NCBI GenBank assembly: GCA_014706295.1
Contig: JACSVZ010000014.1
Coordinates: forward strand, 72,763,697-72,827,696
DNA from: Lycocorax pyrrhopterus obiensis
Lineage: Eukaryota > Chordata > Aves > Passeriformes > Paradisaeidae
Length of the DNA stretch: 64,000 nucleotides
Direction of reading: 5' to 3'
In this document: piece after piece, positions 1 to 11,205 of the stretch
Numbering within the stretch: the first letter of the stretch is position 1
Layout: every line of letters starts with the position of its first letter
Notes under the pieces: generated by a model
Told to the model about the DNA's origin: nothing
What the model saw: only the letters and a program-made list of their open reading frames with translations
Database searches by the model: none
Position numbers and translations under genes: made by a program

Positions 1-1160
1 CTTGCACGTCCCTAAAACCTCTCCCCTCTGACTGAAATACTGTACTTCACCAAAAACCACCATTGAAGCAAAATCCAAATACTCTGGGAGGAAAACAAGC
101 AGCTTATAGCATTTCTGTGCTCCAGTCAGCCTTAGCTTTCCCACTCCATGAGAACAGCATCTCCAAAAGGCTGGATTTCTTCTTTTATTTGGCCATATGT
201 TCTCACAGTAACTATGTTCTTTTCATAACAACCCTATACTAACCATACATTATTAACCCCAGGAGACACAAACTTCACTTTAGCATTTTCTTGTAAGCAC
301 TGTGCAAACCTAGGGTATAATATAATGTCTTCCCCCACCCCTGCTTACATTTTAAGTATAAGGAGATGGTATGTCACTTCTAAAAAACAAACAAAAAAAA
401 AGAAATAAAAACTCATCCAGTGTGGAGCATCCAAATCTGAATTATTTGCTTGTAGGAAAGAGTGTGCAGGTGGTAAAACATCTGTTCTCTCTCTGGGCTT
501 TAGGTATCCAGCACGGGCTTGTGCTTTGCAACTCCTCTCCCATATGTGTCTCTTACAGAAGGTTTAACACTCACTTTTTGGACTCTCTACAACATTTTTA
601 AAATCAAAACAGCAGAAATGCTTAAGCAGTAAATGACAATATTATTTCCAGGAGTCTCTGCAACGAAAACTCCCTCAAAGTTAGCGCTTTGGGTTGCATG
701 ACGTTCTGTGACTTGTGTGACAGAGAAACCAATGCCCTGGTTAGGTGTAACTCACCCACTGACTGACAGACCCCACACAGTCCTAAGGAACAAACAGAAA
801 TTCTTCTGGGCCTTGCTCCTGCACTTTGGGGAAAAAGGTTTATATCAAGAGATCTCAGAAAACCCTGTGATGTCTTACAGGCCTCAAGCTGAGGCCTGTC
901 AGGGTATAATTAACAGACATAGACAGCCCCTATCTCGGCATGACTAAGCTAGTTTTGCACTGGATAAGCTGGAATTATATTTATTTTCATTTCACAACAT
1001 GCTCACAATTTTAATGAACTCGTGTGAGATATGAACGGGAGAGCAAGGCACCGTGACCAATCCTCCTCCCAGAGCTGCTGGGCCTGGTGTGTTAATGGAG
1101 GCAGCTCAGAAAGAAACTGCACTGCAAACACCTTCCCCACAGATTGGGGAACGTGGAGGG
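1..1160. other. Non-coding stretch, no gene seen
   Basis: AT-rich sequence with short A runs near 394. Open frames at 371-601 and 708-947 lack codon bias, splice context or recognisable motifs and are taken as chance. No repeat family was recognised. Confidence 0.6.
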
Positions 1161-1164
1161 CACG

Positions 1165-1750
1165 GGGAGGAGGAGAGTGTCGGGAATGGGATGGCAGCAG
1201 GACCAGGGCAGTGACCGTCCCTGTGCTGGGCACTGCTGAGGGACCACCTCAGATCCTGGGGGCAGCTCTGGGCCCCTCATGGCAAGAGAGACCTGGAGGG
1301 GCTGGAGCGTGTCCAGGGAAGGGAACAGAGCTGGGGAAGGGTCTGGAGCCCCAGGAGCAGCTGAGGGAGCTGGGAAAGGGGCTCAGCCTGGAGAAAAGGA
1401 GGCTCAGGGGGGACCTTGTGGCTCTGCACAACTCCCTGACAGGAGGGGGCAGCCGGGGGGGGTCGGGCTCTGCTCCCAGGGAACAGGGACAGGAGGAGAG
1501 GGAACGGCCTCAGGCTGGGCCAGGGGAGGCTCAGGGTGGACATCAGCAGGAATTTCCCCATGGAAAGGGTGCTCAGGCCTTGGCAGGGGCTGCCCAGGGA
1601 GGTTTGGAGTGCCCATCCCTGGAGGTGTCCAAGGAAGGGCTGGAGGTGGCACTCAGAGCTCTGGGCTGGGGACAAGGTGGGCATCGGGCACAGGTTGGAC
1701 TGAAGGATCTGAGAGGGACTTGCCAGCCTCAGGGATCTGTGATTCTGTGC
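1165..1750 (+). mobile_element. CR1 LINE 3' fragment
   Basis: GC-rich block that reads like the 3' end of an avian CR1 retrotransposon in sense orientation. It has the 'ctgggcccctca' phrase, 'ctggaggggctggagcg', 'gagctgggaaaggggctcagcctggagaa', 'gggctgcccagggaggtttgg', 'ggaggtgtccaaggaagggctgg' and a 3' end in 'gattctgtg'. It is 5'-truncated, as most CR1 copies are. The 241-, 207- and 178-codon open frames here are by-products of the GC-rich repeat, not host genes. The exact 5' limit is uncertain by about 100 bases. Confidence 0.9.
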
Positions 1751-1756
1751 TCCTGA

Positions 1757-4700
1757 GAGGGAGCAGGCAGCTACTGGGGCTGATTCCCTGGGACCAGGCT
1801 TGTTATCATCCATCTATGATTAAATCAACAGCCATAACAAAGTCTCAAGAGCATTGCACTGCAGCCCAAAAGCACCTGGGCACACAAACCAAATACAGTT
1901 AGTGAAATGTGTCTCAGGCTGAAACACAAGAAATGTTTTTCACAGCAGACAATGTGATGCAAATGTGTAAAAAGGTAAGGGGACACCAAGATGTTTTACA
2001 AGAAGACACATGGGGAGACAAGAGGCTATAGACCTTGCCCAGCTGTAAGGTTGCAGCTCTTGAAAATCACATTTTCCTTCTGCTGACCAACAACAAGAAG
2101 CCTAAGGATGCTCTGAACCTGCACCTGTGCCTACATCACCCTTTATGGGCTGATATCTGTCCATGCAGCTGCTGCCCAGGTGCTGACTTGCAAAGCAAAG
2201 GCTTTCATGCTGCAGTGGTGGAAAACACACACACATCATTTAAAAGAGGATTATAGGATCTCCTAAAAGTGTCACATTTAAATATCTGAATGTGGAACTT
2301 CATGGCTCTGGCTGGAACACGACTCACTTTGTTGTGTCAAATACCTTGTCAGAGCAGCACTTTAACCTCTGGGGGCTGAAAAGGAGATGATTTGGTGCAG
2401 GGACAGACTCAGCTCTGACCTCAGATGGAAGGACACAAGGACCACATTCAGTGCTGCTGTATGGCTCAGGGAGGGCTACACAGGTGACAGAGGGGCAGGG
2501 GGGAGATAAGCACCCACCTTCCCATAAACCCACCCAGCAGCACTCCCCAGGTCCATCACAACACCAGCATGTGTAGGAATCTCCCGGCTGCTCCTGCAGC
2601 TGCTCTGCTCACCAGGCAGGGCACAGCCACCTGCCAGTGATCTGTACCCACAGGGACAGCCACTGCCAGCTCACATCTGCCCACAACAGAGATGAGAAGC
2701 AGCTGCTCAGGGACAGGCAGAAAAAGGGCAATAATTGTGACATTTCCCCAGTGGTCTCCCAGCCCCCAGACACTGTCAGCCACGGGGACCTCCCAGGCCA
2801 GCAGTAGGTGGCCTTTTTCAGAGCACTTGACCCGTTCCCTGAGGGAGCTGTGCTGGCACCCACCCTGCCTGCTGGCAGCATGCTCAGGGCTTGCACCAAG
2901 AGCTGCTCCTGCTGTTTGTTTTGGTTTGCTCAGTTTGTTTGTTAGTTCCCCTTCAGCTCTGCTTGAAGCTCCGTTATCACTCCCTCAAGCACTCCCACTG
3001 CCTTTTGCTACCTTCCAAACACGTTTTGTTCATGCCACAGCCCTCTCACACACCCTTTGTGGATGGCAGCATCTGGGGACACCGAAATGGGGCCCAGCGT
3101 TTCTGCTCATGATTCTGGAAGGTCACAAAATGATCCATCAAACATGTGAGAGAAGAGGCAGTTTTTGGTGGGACAGGCTGCAGGTCTTCAGCCAACCCCA
3201 CGTTAAATTAAACTCAATTAATCTCAGAGGCGAGTTTAACCCAGAAGTTATCCCCAGTCCTGTTTCTGGCACTCCTGGGTAACTTAGAGCATCCCTCAGC
3301 AATGAGAACAGGAGAGGGCAGATCTCTTGAACTGCACCCACCTCAAGGACTGGGCCACCAGTGGTACCACAGGCTGCAGTCCAGGCTCTTCCCCGCTATA
3401 AATACACACAGCAACCTCCTGTTTTTCAAGGATTACCCCAATCCTCCAAAGCACGGCCAAGGGAGATCCCTTTTCATACATCACCCTAAACGTCAGAGCC
3501 CTCCAGTCCCTAAAGTGCCTCTACGCACTGTTTGGCTCCTAGTCTGCCACCTCGGCCAGTTTTATGCACTTTAAAAGTGCCATTTTTCTTTAGAAAGCAC
3601 ACAGCTCACATCCTTGCTCCCCTGAACTCTGCACAAGGTTTGGGGTTGACTGCAGTGTGGTGAGGAGTTGACTCCTTCATCCCCCTCCCCAGAAAAACTC
3701 TCTCAAGTAATCTCGCGCCCACAATGGAAAGCAATTTATTACAAAAGTGCTACAGCACAAATCTAGCCAGGCAAATAAAGAAAAAACACCACTGCCAGTA
3801 GAATTTATAGAGACATTTTCGACAGCCTCAAAGGGATTTCATTTCGCCACAGTTTTCTATTCAAGTTGTAATTTCAGGGCTGGGTGTGGAGGAACCTTTT
3901 GGGCGACTCAGTGCCAGTGAGGGGCAGGGTGAGTGTGCCATAGTCACAAGCAATAGAGGAACAAAGGGATCAGGCCAGCCCTGCGAGGTGTGAACATCAG
4001 TTTGAGACTTTTCCCCGGAGCTGGGAAACAGAAATCACTACAAAACAGTAAAAAGCTGCCCAGAATGTGCCCGCCTCTGTTTCAGCCTGATTTTTAAAAT
4101 TTCCCTCAAAACCACTTATGTACTGAGGGGAAGGGAAAAGATATGAAGAACCTATTGTGGAACTTACATATATTTTTTGTGGAATCAGAGGCTCCTTTAT
4201 TTTTTTTTTTTTTGGCTTGGGCATCTTCTCATGCTGTTTAAGTTGAATTTCTCATTTGAGGGTCTTGAACTGGAGTGATGAAACCAAACACCCTCACACA
4301 TCTCATTGTTTTGAGAACTTGCCAGTGGTTTTTGAGCATCAAACTTTGGTCTGGGCTGCCTAATTTGGGGAGTTTGACTTGAGACATTTCCCTCCTGCAG
4401 GAGTCCTGAGCAGTTCTGAAGGTTTCATGGTGAGGAACTCTGCTGCTCAGGAGGAACATATGTCCATATACATCTCTGGTTAGGCTTAAATAAGCAAAAT
4501 CACCTCCAAAAAGATGCAAAAACCTGACCTGAAGGCAGCTGCACCATCCATTGAACATGGTGACAGTAACGGGAAAGGCTCTTGCAGCAGTTTCACTTGG
4601 AGAAAATTGCCAGCCTGTTCATCCACACAAAACTGAAAGCAAAATCAAGATTTTAAAAGGATTAAAAAACCCAAAAAAATATTGCAAAACAACAGCTTAT

Positions 4701-4950
4701 TCTGGGCTCACGGCAGCTTACGATGGAGCAGTTGCAATAAATCATCAGACAGTCTGGCTGTGGAGCTCGGCTGAAGTCAAAGGGGAAGACACAACATTCC
4801 TGGGAGCTCTCATGAGGAGCACTGTCCCATCTTTCCAAGGCCTGCATAAGCAGGAATGAGACAAGCTGCAAGAGGCCAAGTGTTAGGCAGAAATTATTTC
4901 ACTTCCCCCATGCCTCTGCAGCATGAAACATTTCTCGCCCTAAATCAGCT
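1757..4950. other. Non-coding stretch with weak exon-like pieces
   Basis: No recognisable gene. A 90-nt open piece on the minus strand (2693-2604 approximately) lies between an acceptor-like pyrimidine tract and a CTG|GTGAGC donor. A second minus piece near 4781-4733 has a good acceptor and a GTAAGC donor. Both lie beyond the polyadenylation signal proposed for the minus-strand gene, so they are more likely chance. A T run sits at 4199-4212. Confidence 0.45.
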
Positions 4951-4954
4951 CTGA

Positions 4955-4964
4955 TTTATTTATT
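4955..4964 (-). terminator. Overlapping polyadenylation signals
   Basis: The minus strand reads AATAAATAAA, two overlapping canonical AATAAA signals, 14 to 23 bases after the TAA stop of the candidate terminal exon at 4978-5093. If used, the 3' UTR would be only about 40 to 50 bases. AATAAA is common by chance in AT-rich DNA, so the support comes mainly from its position. Confidence 0.35.
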
Positions 4965-4977
4965 GTGGAGGTTTAGG

Positions 4978-5093
4978 TTAAAACGTCTCAATTGCTCTTT
5001 TGTTCCTGGGACGCCGCTCTTGTTTTTTATAGATATTTATTAGTGCAGCTCGTAGACAGCTGATTTCATTTCCCATCTTGCTGGGTTTTGGCT
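4978..5093 (-). CDS. Candidate terminal coding exon, unknown protein
   Basis: On the minus strand a pyrimidine-rich tract ending in CCACCACAG is followed by 2 nt plus 37 sense codons and TAA. The encoded tail is basic, contains 'KMGNEISCLRAALINIYKK' and ends 'RNKRAIETF'. Four CpGs fall in about 100 bases, above the local level, as expected if codons are constrained. It enters with 2 nt, matching the 1-nt exit of the proposed exon at 6279-6330 (and also that of an alternative piece at about 5551-5724). Two AATAAA signals follow at once. I do not recognise the family. It could be a chance frame; an internal Met would also allow a short independent frame. Confidence 0.38.
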
Positions 5094-6278
5094 CTGTGGT
5101 GGGAAGGATGGAGTCATGAAGCTGAACCAGAGGCAGACACAGGCAGCAGGACCAGGGTTTTGTCTCCACCAGCCATGCTGACAGCACAAGGAGCTGCTCA
5201 GGACCAGAGCCTGGGCTGTTCTTCTCCCACAGACCTGCCACAGCCTTTGAAATAAATGTGGTCAGCCAGGCAAGCCTTGAACATGACCAGATGAATCAAA
5301 GCTGAGCTCAGACAGGCTGAAAAAGATGGAGTGCAGGAATGCCTCCAACTCATACGTGGAAAAGATCCACAGCAGAGTGAATTTTAGCTTTTAGTTTTCC
5401 TGGGTTTAGGATCACTGCAGGTTCCTGGGCAGAGGAGATGGGGATGGCCTGACCCAAGCAGAAGGCGGGTGCTGCTGGTTGCTGAGCTTCCTCCACTCCC
5501 ATGGGAACAAATTCATGGGTAACAGGAGTGTAAAGGGCTCACTCACCCTCAGACAGGGGTATTGGGTGATGGTTACTGCCTGACCAGGGACTGCCAGCAG
5601 GGTACCAGCAAGGGTGAAGATCTTCTCCCCTCCATAGGACGGGAATTAACCACATGCTCATTGTGTGGAAATGCTGCCAGAGAATATTGTCAATTCCTGC
5701 CTTCCTAATAAAGCAAGAATGCAAAATCTTGAGCACAGTATTTCACATTTTGACATATTTTTAATAACTACTTAATGAAGGAATTCCTGTGCTCCTCAGT
5801 CTCCTTATTTCTGTGCTGCGTGAAAAGCTCTCCCGGTGTCTTTGTAAACTCGAGGTGAACCACCTCCCTGCCCTCCAGCCATGGCAACAGTGGCTACCTG
5901 GTCATCACCCAACCACCCACAAGCTTCAGTATTTTCCATCTAAGTCCCCTCAGAATGCTCAGGGGGACAGGCAGGAGCACCACAGGCAGGAGCATCCCCT
6001 GGGAGCACACCTTCCCACCTCAGGAGAGGCAGGATGAAACACCCAGTTTTCCTGGCTGCCAAAGCACTCAGGGTGACAGTCTCAGGCTGAACGGCTCCAT
6101 CCACATATTTTAACCCAGCTCAGGGAGTTCTCCACTCAGATCCTTCAGAGGCAGCAGCTCCCCGTGACTTGGGACACCACATTAGGTTGAGTTCCAACCC
6201 ACATTGGGTTCCTGGGCTGTCCTCACTGGGCTTGTGAATAGTCCTGTAAACGTATTTTACTGCCTTTTTCTGTTTTAC

Positions 6279-6330
6279 GTGGATATGAGTCTGGAGGGCA
6301 TACTATCTCCAGCCTTTTCAGCTTAGAACT
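6279..6330 (-). CDS. Weak candidate internal exon, unknown protein
   Basis: Minus-strand piece of 52 nt encoding 'SSKLKRLEIVCPPDSYP' plus 1 nt, with donor CCAC|GTAAAA. It is phase-compatible with both the exon before it (7267-7371, exit phase 0) and the terminal exon (4978-5093, entry of 2 nt). The acceptor 'aaccgaaagccag' has a poor pyrimidine tract, the main argument against it. The frame stays open for a further eight codons upstream of the acceptor. Confidence 0.2.
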
Positions 6331-7266
6331 CTGGCTTTCGGTTAAAATTGAGTTTTAACATCATCCTTCAACTACCTTAGAAGCCAAAGAGGACCTTGCA
6401 ACATCTCAGAAAGGGCTACACAAGGAAATTGGGGTAGGTGATTAAACTGACTAAACCCAGGGCTCAGCCCTGGTCTCTCAACCAATGGAAATCAGAACCA
6501 CGCACTGGAAATGAGATGCAGGGCTTCAAAGTTATAATTAATTAAGCAGGAAAGGGAGGACAGTGTGGTATTATATCATTTACTCAGAGCAACATGGGTG
6601 CTGCATGCTGAACTGATGATTATTAACTGGATACTACAGTAAGAGTTGCAGAAAACCAGATATTTAAATATGTACCTTCATGCCCTTCACAGAGTGGATG
6701 TCTGCCTCTGGACATGAATTTTCCCATGAAATATTCCTCTCAGACTCTCTCAGAAAAACAACAGCTCTGTGTGTGGGAGGAAGATAATAAGGACAGCATT
6801 TTTCAGCTTCCGTGTTAAAAGTGGTTTAATGTGTTTGTTTCTTGACCAGGAAGGGAATTCCAGCAAGGAGCCACTGGTTTGATTCCCAAAAAGCTGAGGC
6901 TCACAAGAAAACCTTTACAGCACTTGGGGGAGATGATCTGTAGAGTCCCCTTCCAAAATAACTTGTCCAGTGACCCTGTGAGGCTGCAGGAATGACGGCA
7001 AAGCTTTCCTAGGTTAAATATTTCTGTACAAGGCAAATACAGCCATAAAAAAACCCAAAACAGAGATATATTTCCTTCCCAAGGAGCAACCTGAAAGTAG
7101 AATGGTCATCCTTTGTATCCAGAGCTTGCACAAACATCACCGTGGATTATATTAGAATTCAGGGGGAAAAAAAAAAAGGGGGAGAAAAAAGTGATTTCTG
7201 GTTCCTGTTGCCACCTCTGCCCAGTGGGACAGCATGAAATTTAAGACCAGACAGTGCCAGGCTTAC

Positions 7267-7371
7267 CAGATCCACATCTTCCACAGGTTTCACTGCAGTT
7301 CCTGCTTTTTGTGCCAATGCCTCTGGTGAAAATGCTGAATGAGGCTGACCCCAAGACTCATCCCCAAGGAC
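7267..7371 (-). CDS. Candidate internal exon, unknown protein
   Basis: A symmetric 105-nt piece (35 codons, phase 0-0) on the minus strand, between acceptor 'gattgtttctgcag' and donor CTG|GTAAGC. It begins 'VLGDESWGQPHSAFSPEALA' and ends 'KPVEDVDL'. Composition is soluble-protein-like, with no membrane segment. It follows the 8511-8715 piece, whose exit phase is also 0. Unrecognised family. Confidence 0.35.
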
Positions 7372-8510
7372 CTGCAGAAACAATCTTCCTCCAGCTCAGT
7401 ATTTCCCTTCTTAGAAGTGCTGGTCTTTGAAAACACAGAGACTTTCAATTTACTTCCAGTAGCAGATGAATACTGATGACTTTTATGAAGTGATTTGATT
7501 CCGGAGTGTAATTATAACAGCAGGGAAATCATTTAATGGTCAGCAAAGGACGAAAATACAGATGTTGACCAATATTATATGGAAAAAAAGGTGAGATGGA
7601 GGATGACAAAGCACCAAGAGGAAATTTAGGAGAAAGATTTTAGGAGAACACAGACTTTGCGAAGAATAAAATAGAGCAGGAAAATATATATTAGGGAAGT
7701 GGGACTAGCCCCTGCTGAGAGGATTGACGGTTGACCCTCAGTAGGACAACCAGCTCCTGGGCATTTTTCTCAATTAGGATTGCTCAGAAGAAGTTCAAAT
7801 GTATCACCTTCAGTCTCCAAGCAGCCTGGACATGCTTTTATTACCTTGTTTTCCTTGCACTTTGACTTCACTGTTCCCATATTTTATTTTTCCCAGAAAC
7901 ACAGAAAAAAAAAAAATAGAAGCTTTGCCTTAAACATTTATCAGCGCCTGAGTCCCCATGTGTAAAGACTTGTTCTTTCCTCAAGCACTTCAAGGCTGAT
8001 GGATGAAACTGCAGAAGCTGTCAGAGCCAGCTACACTACACCAAATATTTCCAGAGAACCACATTTATACACACAGTCATTTACACATCACACACGAGTG
8101 TCTGCTTTGGGGAACAATAGTGAGAAGGTAGTTAAAATAGTGATACAGGTTGTCAAAACATTATCTCAAAATCAAAGTAACATTATCATCCCAAAGGCAA
8201 TGCTTTGTGCAGCACTTCCTCAAGAATTGAGGGTTTGTGGGGTTTTTTGGTCCAGAACTTTCTTTTTTCTCTCTTGAAAATAATTATTTCTGAGCTGTGC
8301 TTTTCCAAGTTTGCTGGATAAAGTCAGATGTCAAATAACAAATTGTTTTGCGTGAAAACATACATTCTGTTTAAGTAGTTACATTAAAGGTATAAAACTC
8401 TAGATGAGTCCAAACCTTTAATGAAAACATGGTTTCTCCTCCTGTAAAACAACTGCATGTTTTATCTTCCCCAAAAAATACTGTTTAAAGTAGTGGGAAA
8501 AAAAAATTAC

Positions 8511-8715
8511 CTGGCAAATAATTTCTAGATCAGTATCAAGAAGAAGTGCTAATAAAGGATCTTTGAAATTTGAGCTGTGGTTCCTAATTTTGGTTAATTT
8601 CCTGCCTTGAAAAACCCATTTCTGGGCATTTTTCTCTATTTTGTCTCCTGTCATTTTGGGTAGGGGCGCAGCAACTGAGTGATGTGACATCTCACTGGCA
8701 GTTTCACTGGCACAC
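8511..8715 (-). CDS. Candidate internal exon, unknown protein
   Basis: Minus-strand piece of 205 nt: 1 nt plus 68 codons, ending in phase 0. The acceptor is 'ggccatgttttccag' and the donor CCAG|GTAATT. The product has a Ser/His-rich start (begins 'CASETASEMSHHS'), a basic middle ('KWVFQGRKLTKIRNHSSNF') and an acidic-aliphatic end ('DPLLALLLDTDLEIICQ'). The single G at its start completes the AG left by the exon at 8960-9166 into an Arg codon. It is separated from that exon by a 244-nt intron. An in-frame ATG lies across the acceptor, so a short free-standing frame is the alternative reading. Confidence 0.36.
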
Positions 8716-8959
8716 CTGGAAAACATGGCCTAACAAACACTGAGCTAGGGAACCCTGCTCACAAAACAAGTCTAAGTTTGTTAGATCTGGTGAAGAAGAG
8801 GGTGAATGGAGTGAGGATTAAACCCAGAACTGTGCACAGAGGGATGGGAAAGACCTGGGCTTTTCTCAGAGACAGCCAAGCAACATCTTAATTTGGTAGG
8901 TTTCTAAAAAAATATATTATGAGGCATAACCAGAGAGGTTAATTTGAAATAGATTTCAC

Positions 8960-9166
8960 CTGTCTTGGCCAACTAGACCACTGGGAGGAAAGAGTTCAAA
9001 GACAAAGCAGATATCCCCACTTCTCTCGCAGACAAATGCACTTCTTGAGGAAGTTTCACTGATTTCCTGCAGTTTCTGCAATACTACCTCTGCTCTCACA
9101 CGATGCAAGACCCACACAGATCTGAGCTGATTTTGAGGCTGGCGGGTTTTTCCCCTTCGAACTCGA
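8960..9166 (-). CDS. Candidate internal exon, unknown protein
   Basis: Minus-strand piece of 207 nt: 1 nt, 68 codons, then 2 nt. The acceptor is 'gtttccattttccag' and the donor GACAG|GTGAAA. Codon use favours CAG, CTG, GTG and GAG. The product starts very basic ('RVRRGKTRQPQNQLRS'), continues with 'VLQKLQEISETSS', and ends hydrophobic ('DICFVFELFPPSGLVG'). Five CpGs lie in it. Its exit phase fits the next piece at 8715. Unknown family; the preceding exon is not secure. A different entry phase would read only 23 codons to a stop. Confidence 0.36.
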
Positions 9167-9454
9167 CTGGAAAATGGAAACTTATCAGGAACACAGCAGT
9201 TTCTCAAATAAACCTTCAGAAAGGAGGATTTCACCACGACTTCCCACGTGGCTGAGGACACTGACACGCTGTCAGGGGAGCAGAGGTGCCTGTGTGCGTG
9301 CAAACAGCCTCAGCTGGGTGGGAGCTGGCTCTGCACCACGGCCTCCCTCCCTCCCTCTGTCCCCAGACAGCACCACTGAGCTCACACACACCAAGGTGTG
9401 TGTCCCCCAGCACATAATTCTCTGCTCAGCTCCTGGCCTGACTCTACAAACCTC

Positions 9455-9518
9455 AAAAAAACAAAAAACAAACCCCAAAAAACCCCAAAAAGAACAAAAA
9501 AAAAAAAGGGAGAGAAAA
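9455..9518 (+). repeat. A-rich low-complexity tract
   Basis: Runs of A broken by CCCC and single C or G ('aaaccccaaaaaacccc'), ending in a pure A run. Simple, non-coding. Confidence 0.8.
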
Positions 9519-10062
9519 GAATAAACACTCTGACAGACTGTACTACACATGCCAATGGCGTGTAACTTTTCCTATTTGCACAACAACATTTTGCTGTTGG
9601 AAACCTAACAGTTTCCTGAGAGCGGGGAGTTTTGTGGGATGTTCAGCTCCATTTACCTCCATTTTCTGCTGCAGGCACAATTAAGCCAAGCTCTGGCACT
9701 CCGGGTTAAGTCATGGAACATTTTCACTTTAAAACTGAAACCATATACAAGCTTTTGCTGAAAGCATTGTCAGATCAGCACTGAAAGATTTTAAATCAGG
9801 CCGTGCCTATGAATGGGTGCATGAATGGCTCTTTTGTAGCCCTGTCACTTCTCAGGCACAAAGCCTTTTTAGCAAGCAAAATATTTTCGCCATTCTTATT
9901 TTTGCTGCGTGATTTATAACACTGTCCCAAAGCCCTTTGTGAATTTTAAACGCTGTGACCCTGTTTTTTCAGAGAGGAATGCTTAAATATAATATTCCCA
10001 GTTCCTCATGTTCTTGTGTGAAGCCTGAAAATACTGACAGGGATGCTTTTAATTGAATATAG

Positions 10063-10287
10063 GATGGAATTCTGGCAGAATCAGAGACATTTCAGAAATA
10101 CCAAGTATTTTACCAAAGAGCTTTGCAACCTATCGAGCACAGAAGATTTCAAAGACTGACTTCAGTGGGATTCCTTCTGCAGAGAGAACTGGGTCCTTCT
10201 GTCTTAAACAAGAACTGATTCAGGCTCTTAAAACTGCAAAGCAGGAACCTGAGGTCAAAGTTTAGCTCTTCCTTTTGACCACTGAAG
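10063..10287 (+). other. Plus-strand open segment with donor, candidate exon
   Basis: After 'aattgaatatag' the plus strand stays open for 66 codons in one frame, starting 'WNSGRIRDISEIPSILPKSF' and ending 'TAKQEPEVKV' at TAG (10263-10265). A strong GTAAGT donor follows at 10288. A second frame is also open for about 50 codons. The acceptor's pyrimidine tract is weak. It lies antisense to the proposed minus-strand gene, so both may not be right. It could be a 5' or 3' UTR-containing exon, a lncRNA exon, or chance. Confidence 0.22.
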
Positions 10288-11099
10288 GTAAGTGCATGTG
10301 AACTTTGTCTTTGGTGAAGCCTTAAATCTAAATGAATGCAAGAGTTTGGGGCAAGATGAGCTCAGGCATTAACACACTTTGGTAACTACTGCCTTTACTC
10401 ATAATGTCTAACAAATAAAGACAAATTCGATGTATTTTTAGAATGCTTTTTTTTTTTTTTTCCTAGAAATCTTCTTAAAGGAAAAAGCTGAAGTATCAAA
10501 AATGACAATTTTAAATGCTGTGGGTTTCTACAAAAAGTTAAAATAGAGTCAATATCAACTTTAGTAGCACTTTACTCCCAAAAGCAAGAATACCTTATAA
10601 TTCATAGTGCCACAGAGAACCTTCAGTAAAAGACATTTCTTTGTATGCTTTGACTCAGAAGAGACTGCTCTAAACTCACACCTGCACCTCAAACAAAGCT
10701 GGAGATGATTTATCCAGACCTTGCCTGGGCTGAGCTGGGAAAGGTTAAGCACAGTGGTAGTTTAGAATCTCTTTATGCCTGGTATCTGGGAAAGGATCGG
10801 TCCTGAACACAATCAGAGGCAGCGAGGATGCAAAAACACATCCACAGCGCTCTCCCTTCCCACATGCAGGTGATACAAGGTCCACACAGAGACTAAACTC
10901 AACTTTTAGACCACCACAGATCAGGGGCAGCAGGCCGAGGGTCTGCAAACGCACGGTGCAGAGCGGGAGAAGCACAGCGCAGGAGGGTTTGGAGCCTCAG
11001 AGCAAAGATTCTGGCTTTACTCTATGAGCAAAAGCCTTTCAGTTTATAGCTTATCCCTGCTGGGAGCGCCAGGGGCCCCGTTCCCCAGCCCACACATGG

Positions 11100-11205
11100 C
11101 TACATGTCCTCGAAGAGGTCCTCTGGCTCACAGGAGTTCTCCAGCGTCTCCAGGTCCCAATCCGGGCAGCGCTGCCCCAGCGGCGTCTGCGAGGCCAGGC
11201 CAGGC
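11100..11205 (-). CDS. Candidate alternative terminal coding exon
   Basis: Minus strand: acceptor 'ccctttgctttttgtttccag', then 1 nt and 34 codons to TAG. The product begins 'PGLASQTPLGQRCPDWD' and ends in an acidic tail, 'LENSCEPEDLFEDM'. About seven CpGs fall in 106 bases, far above the surroundings. The other frames encode Trp/Arg-rich strings or stop early. It needs a preceding exon that leaves 2 nt, the same requirement as the 8960-9166 piece, so the two could be mutually exclusive choices from one donor. It might instead end a separate gene lying to the right. I do not recognise the protein. Confidence 0.42.

Noticed and set aside
1031..1902. Open frames of 178 to 241 codons on both strands
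   Set aside because: They lie in a GC-rich CR1 3' fragment, and their wording follows the repeat.
2604..2693. 90-nt symmetric minus-strand exon-like piece
   Set aside because: Good splice words, but it lies past the proposed polyadenylation site and has no partner.
5540..5736. Minus-strand exon between an acceptor near 5725 and a GTGAGT donor near 5550
   Set aside because: Its exit phase fits the terminal exon, but its acceptor's entry phase gives an early stop after 7267-7371; kept only as an alternative to 6279-6330.
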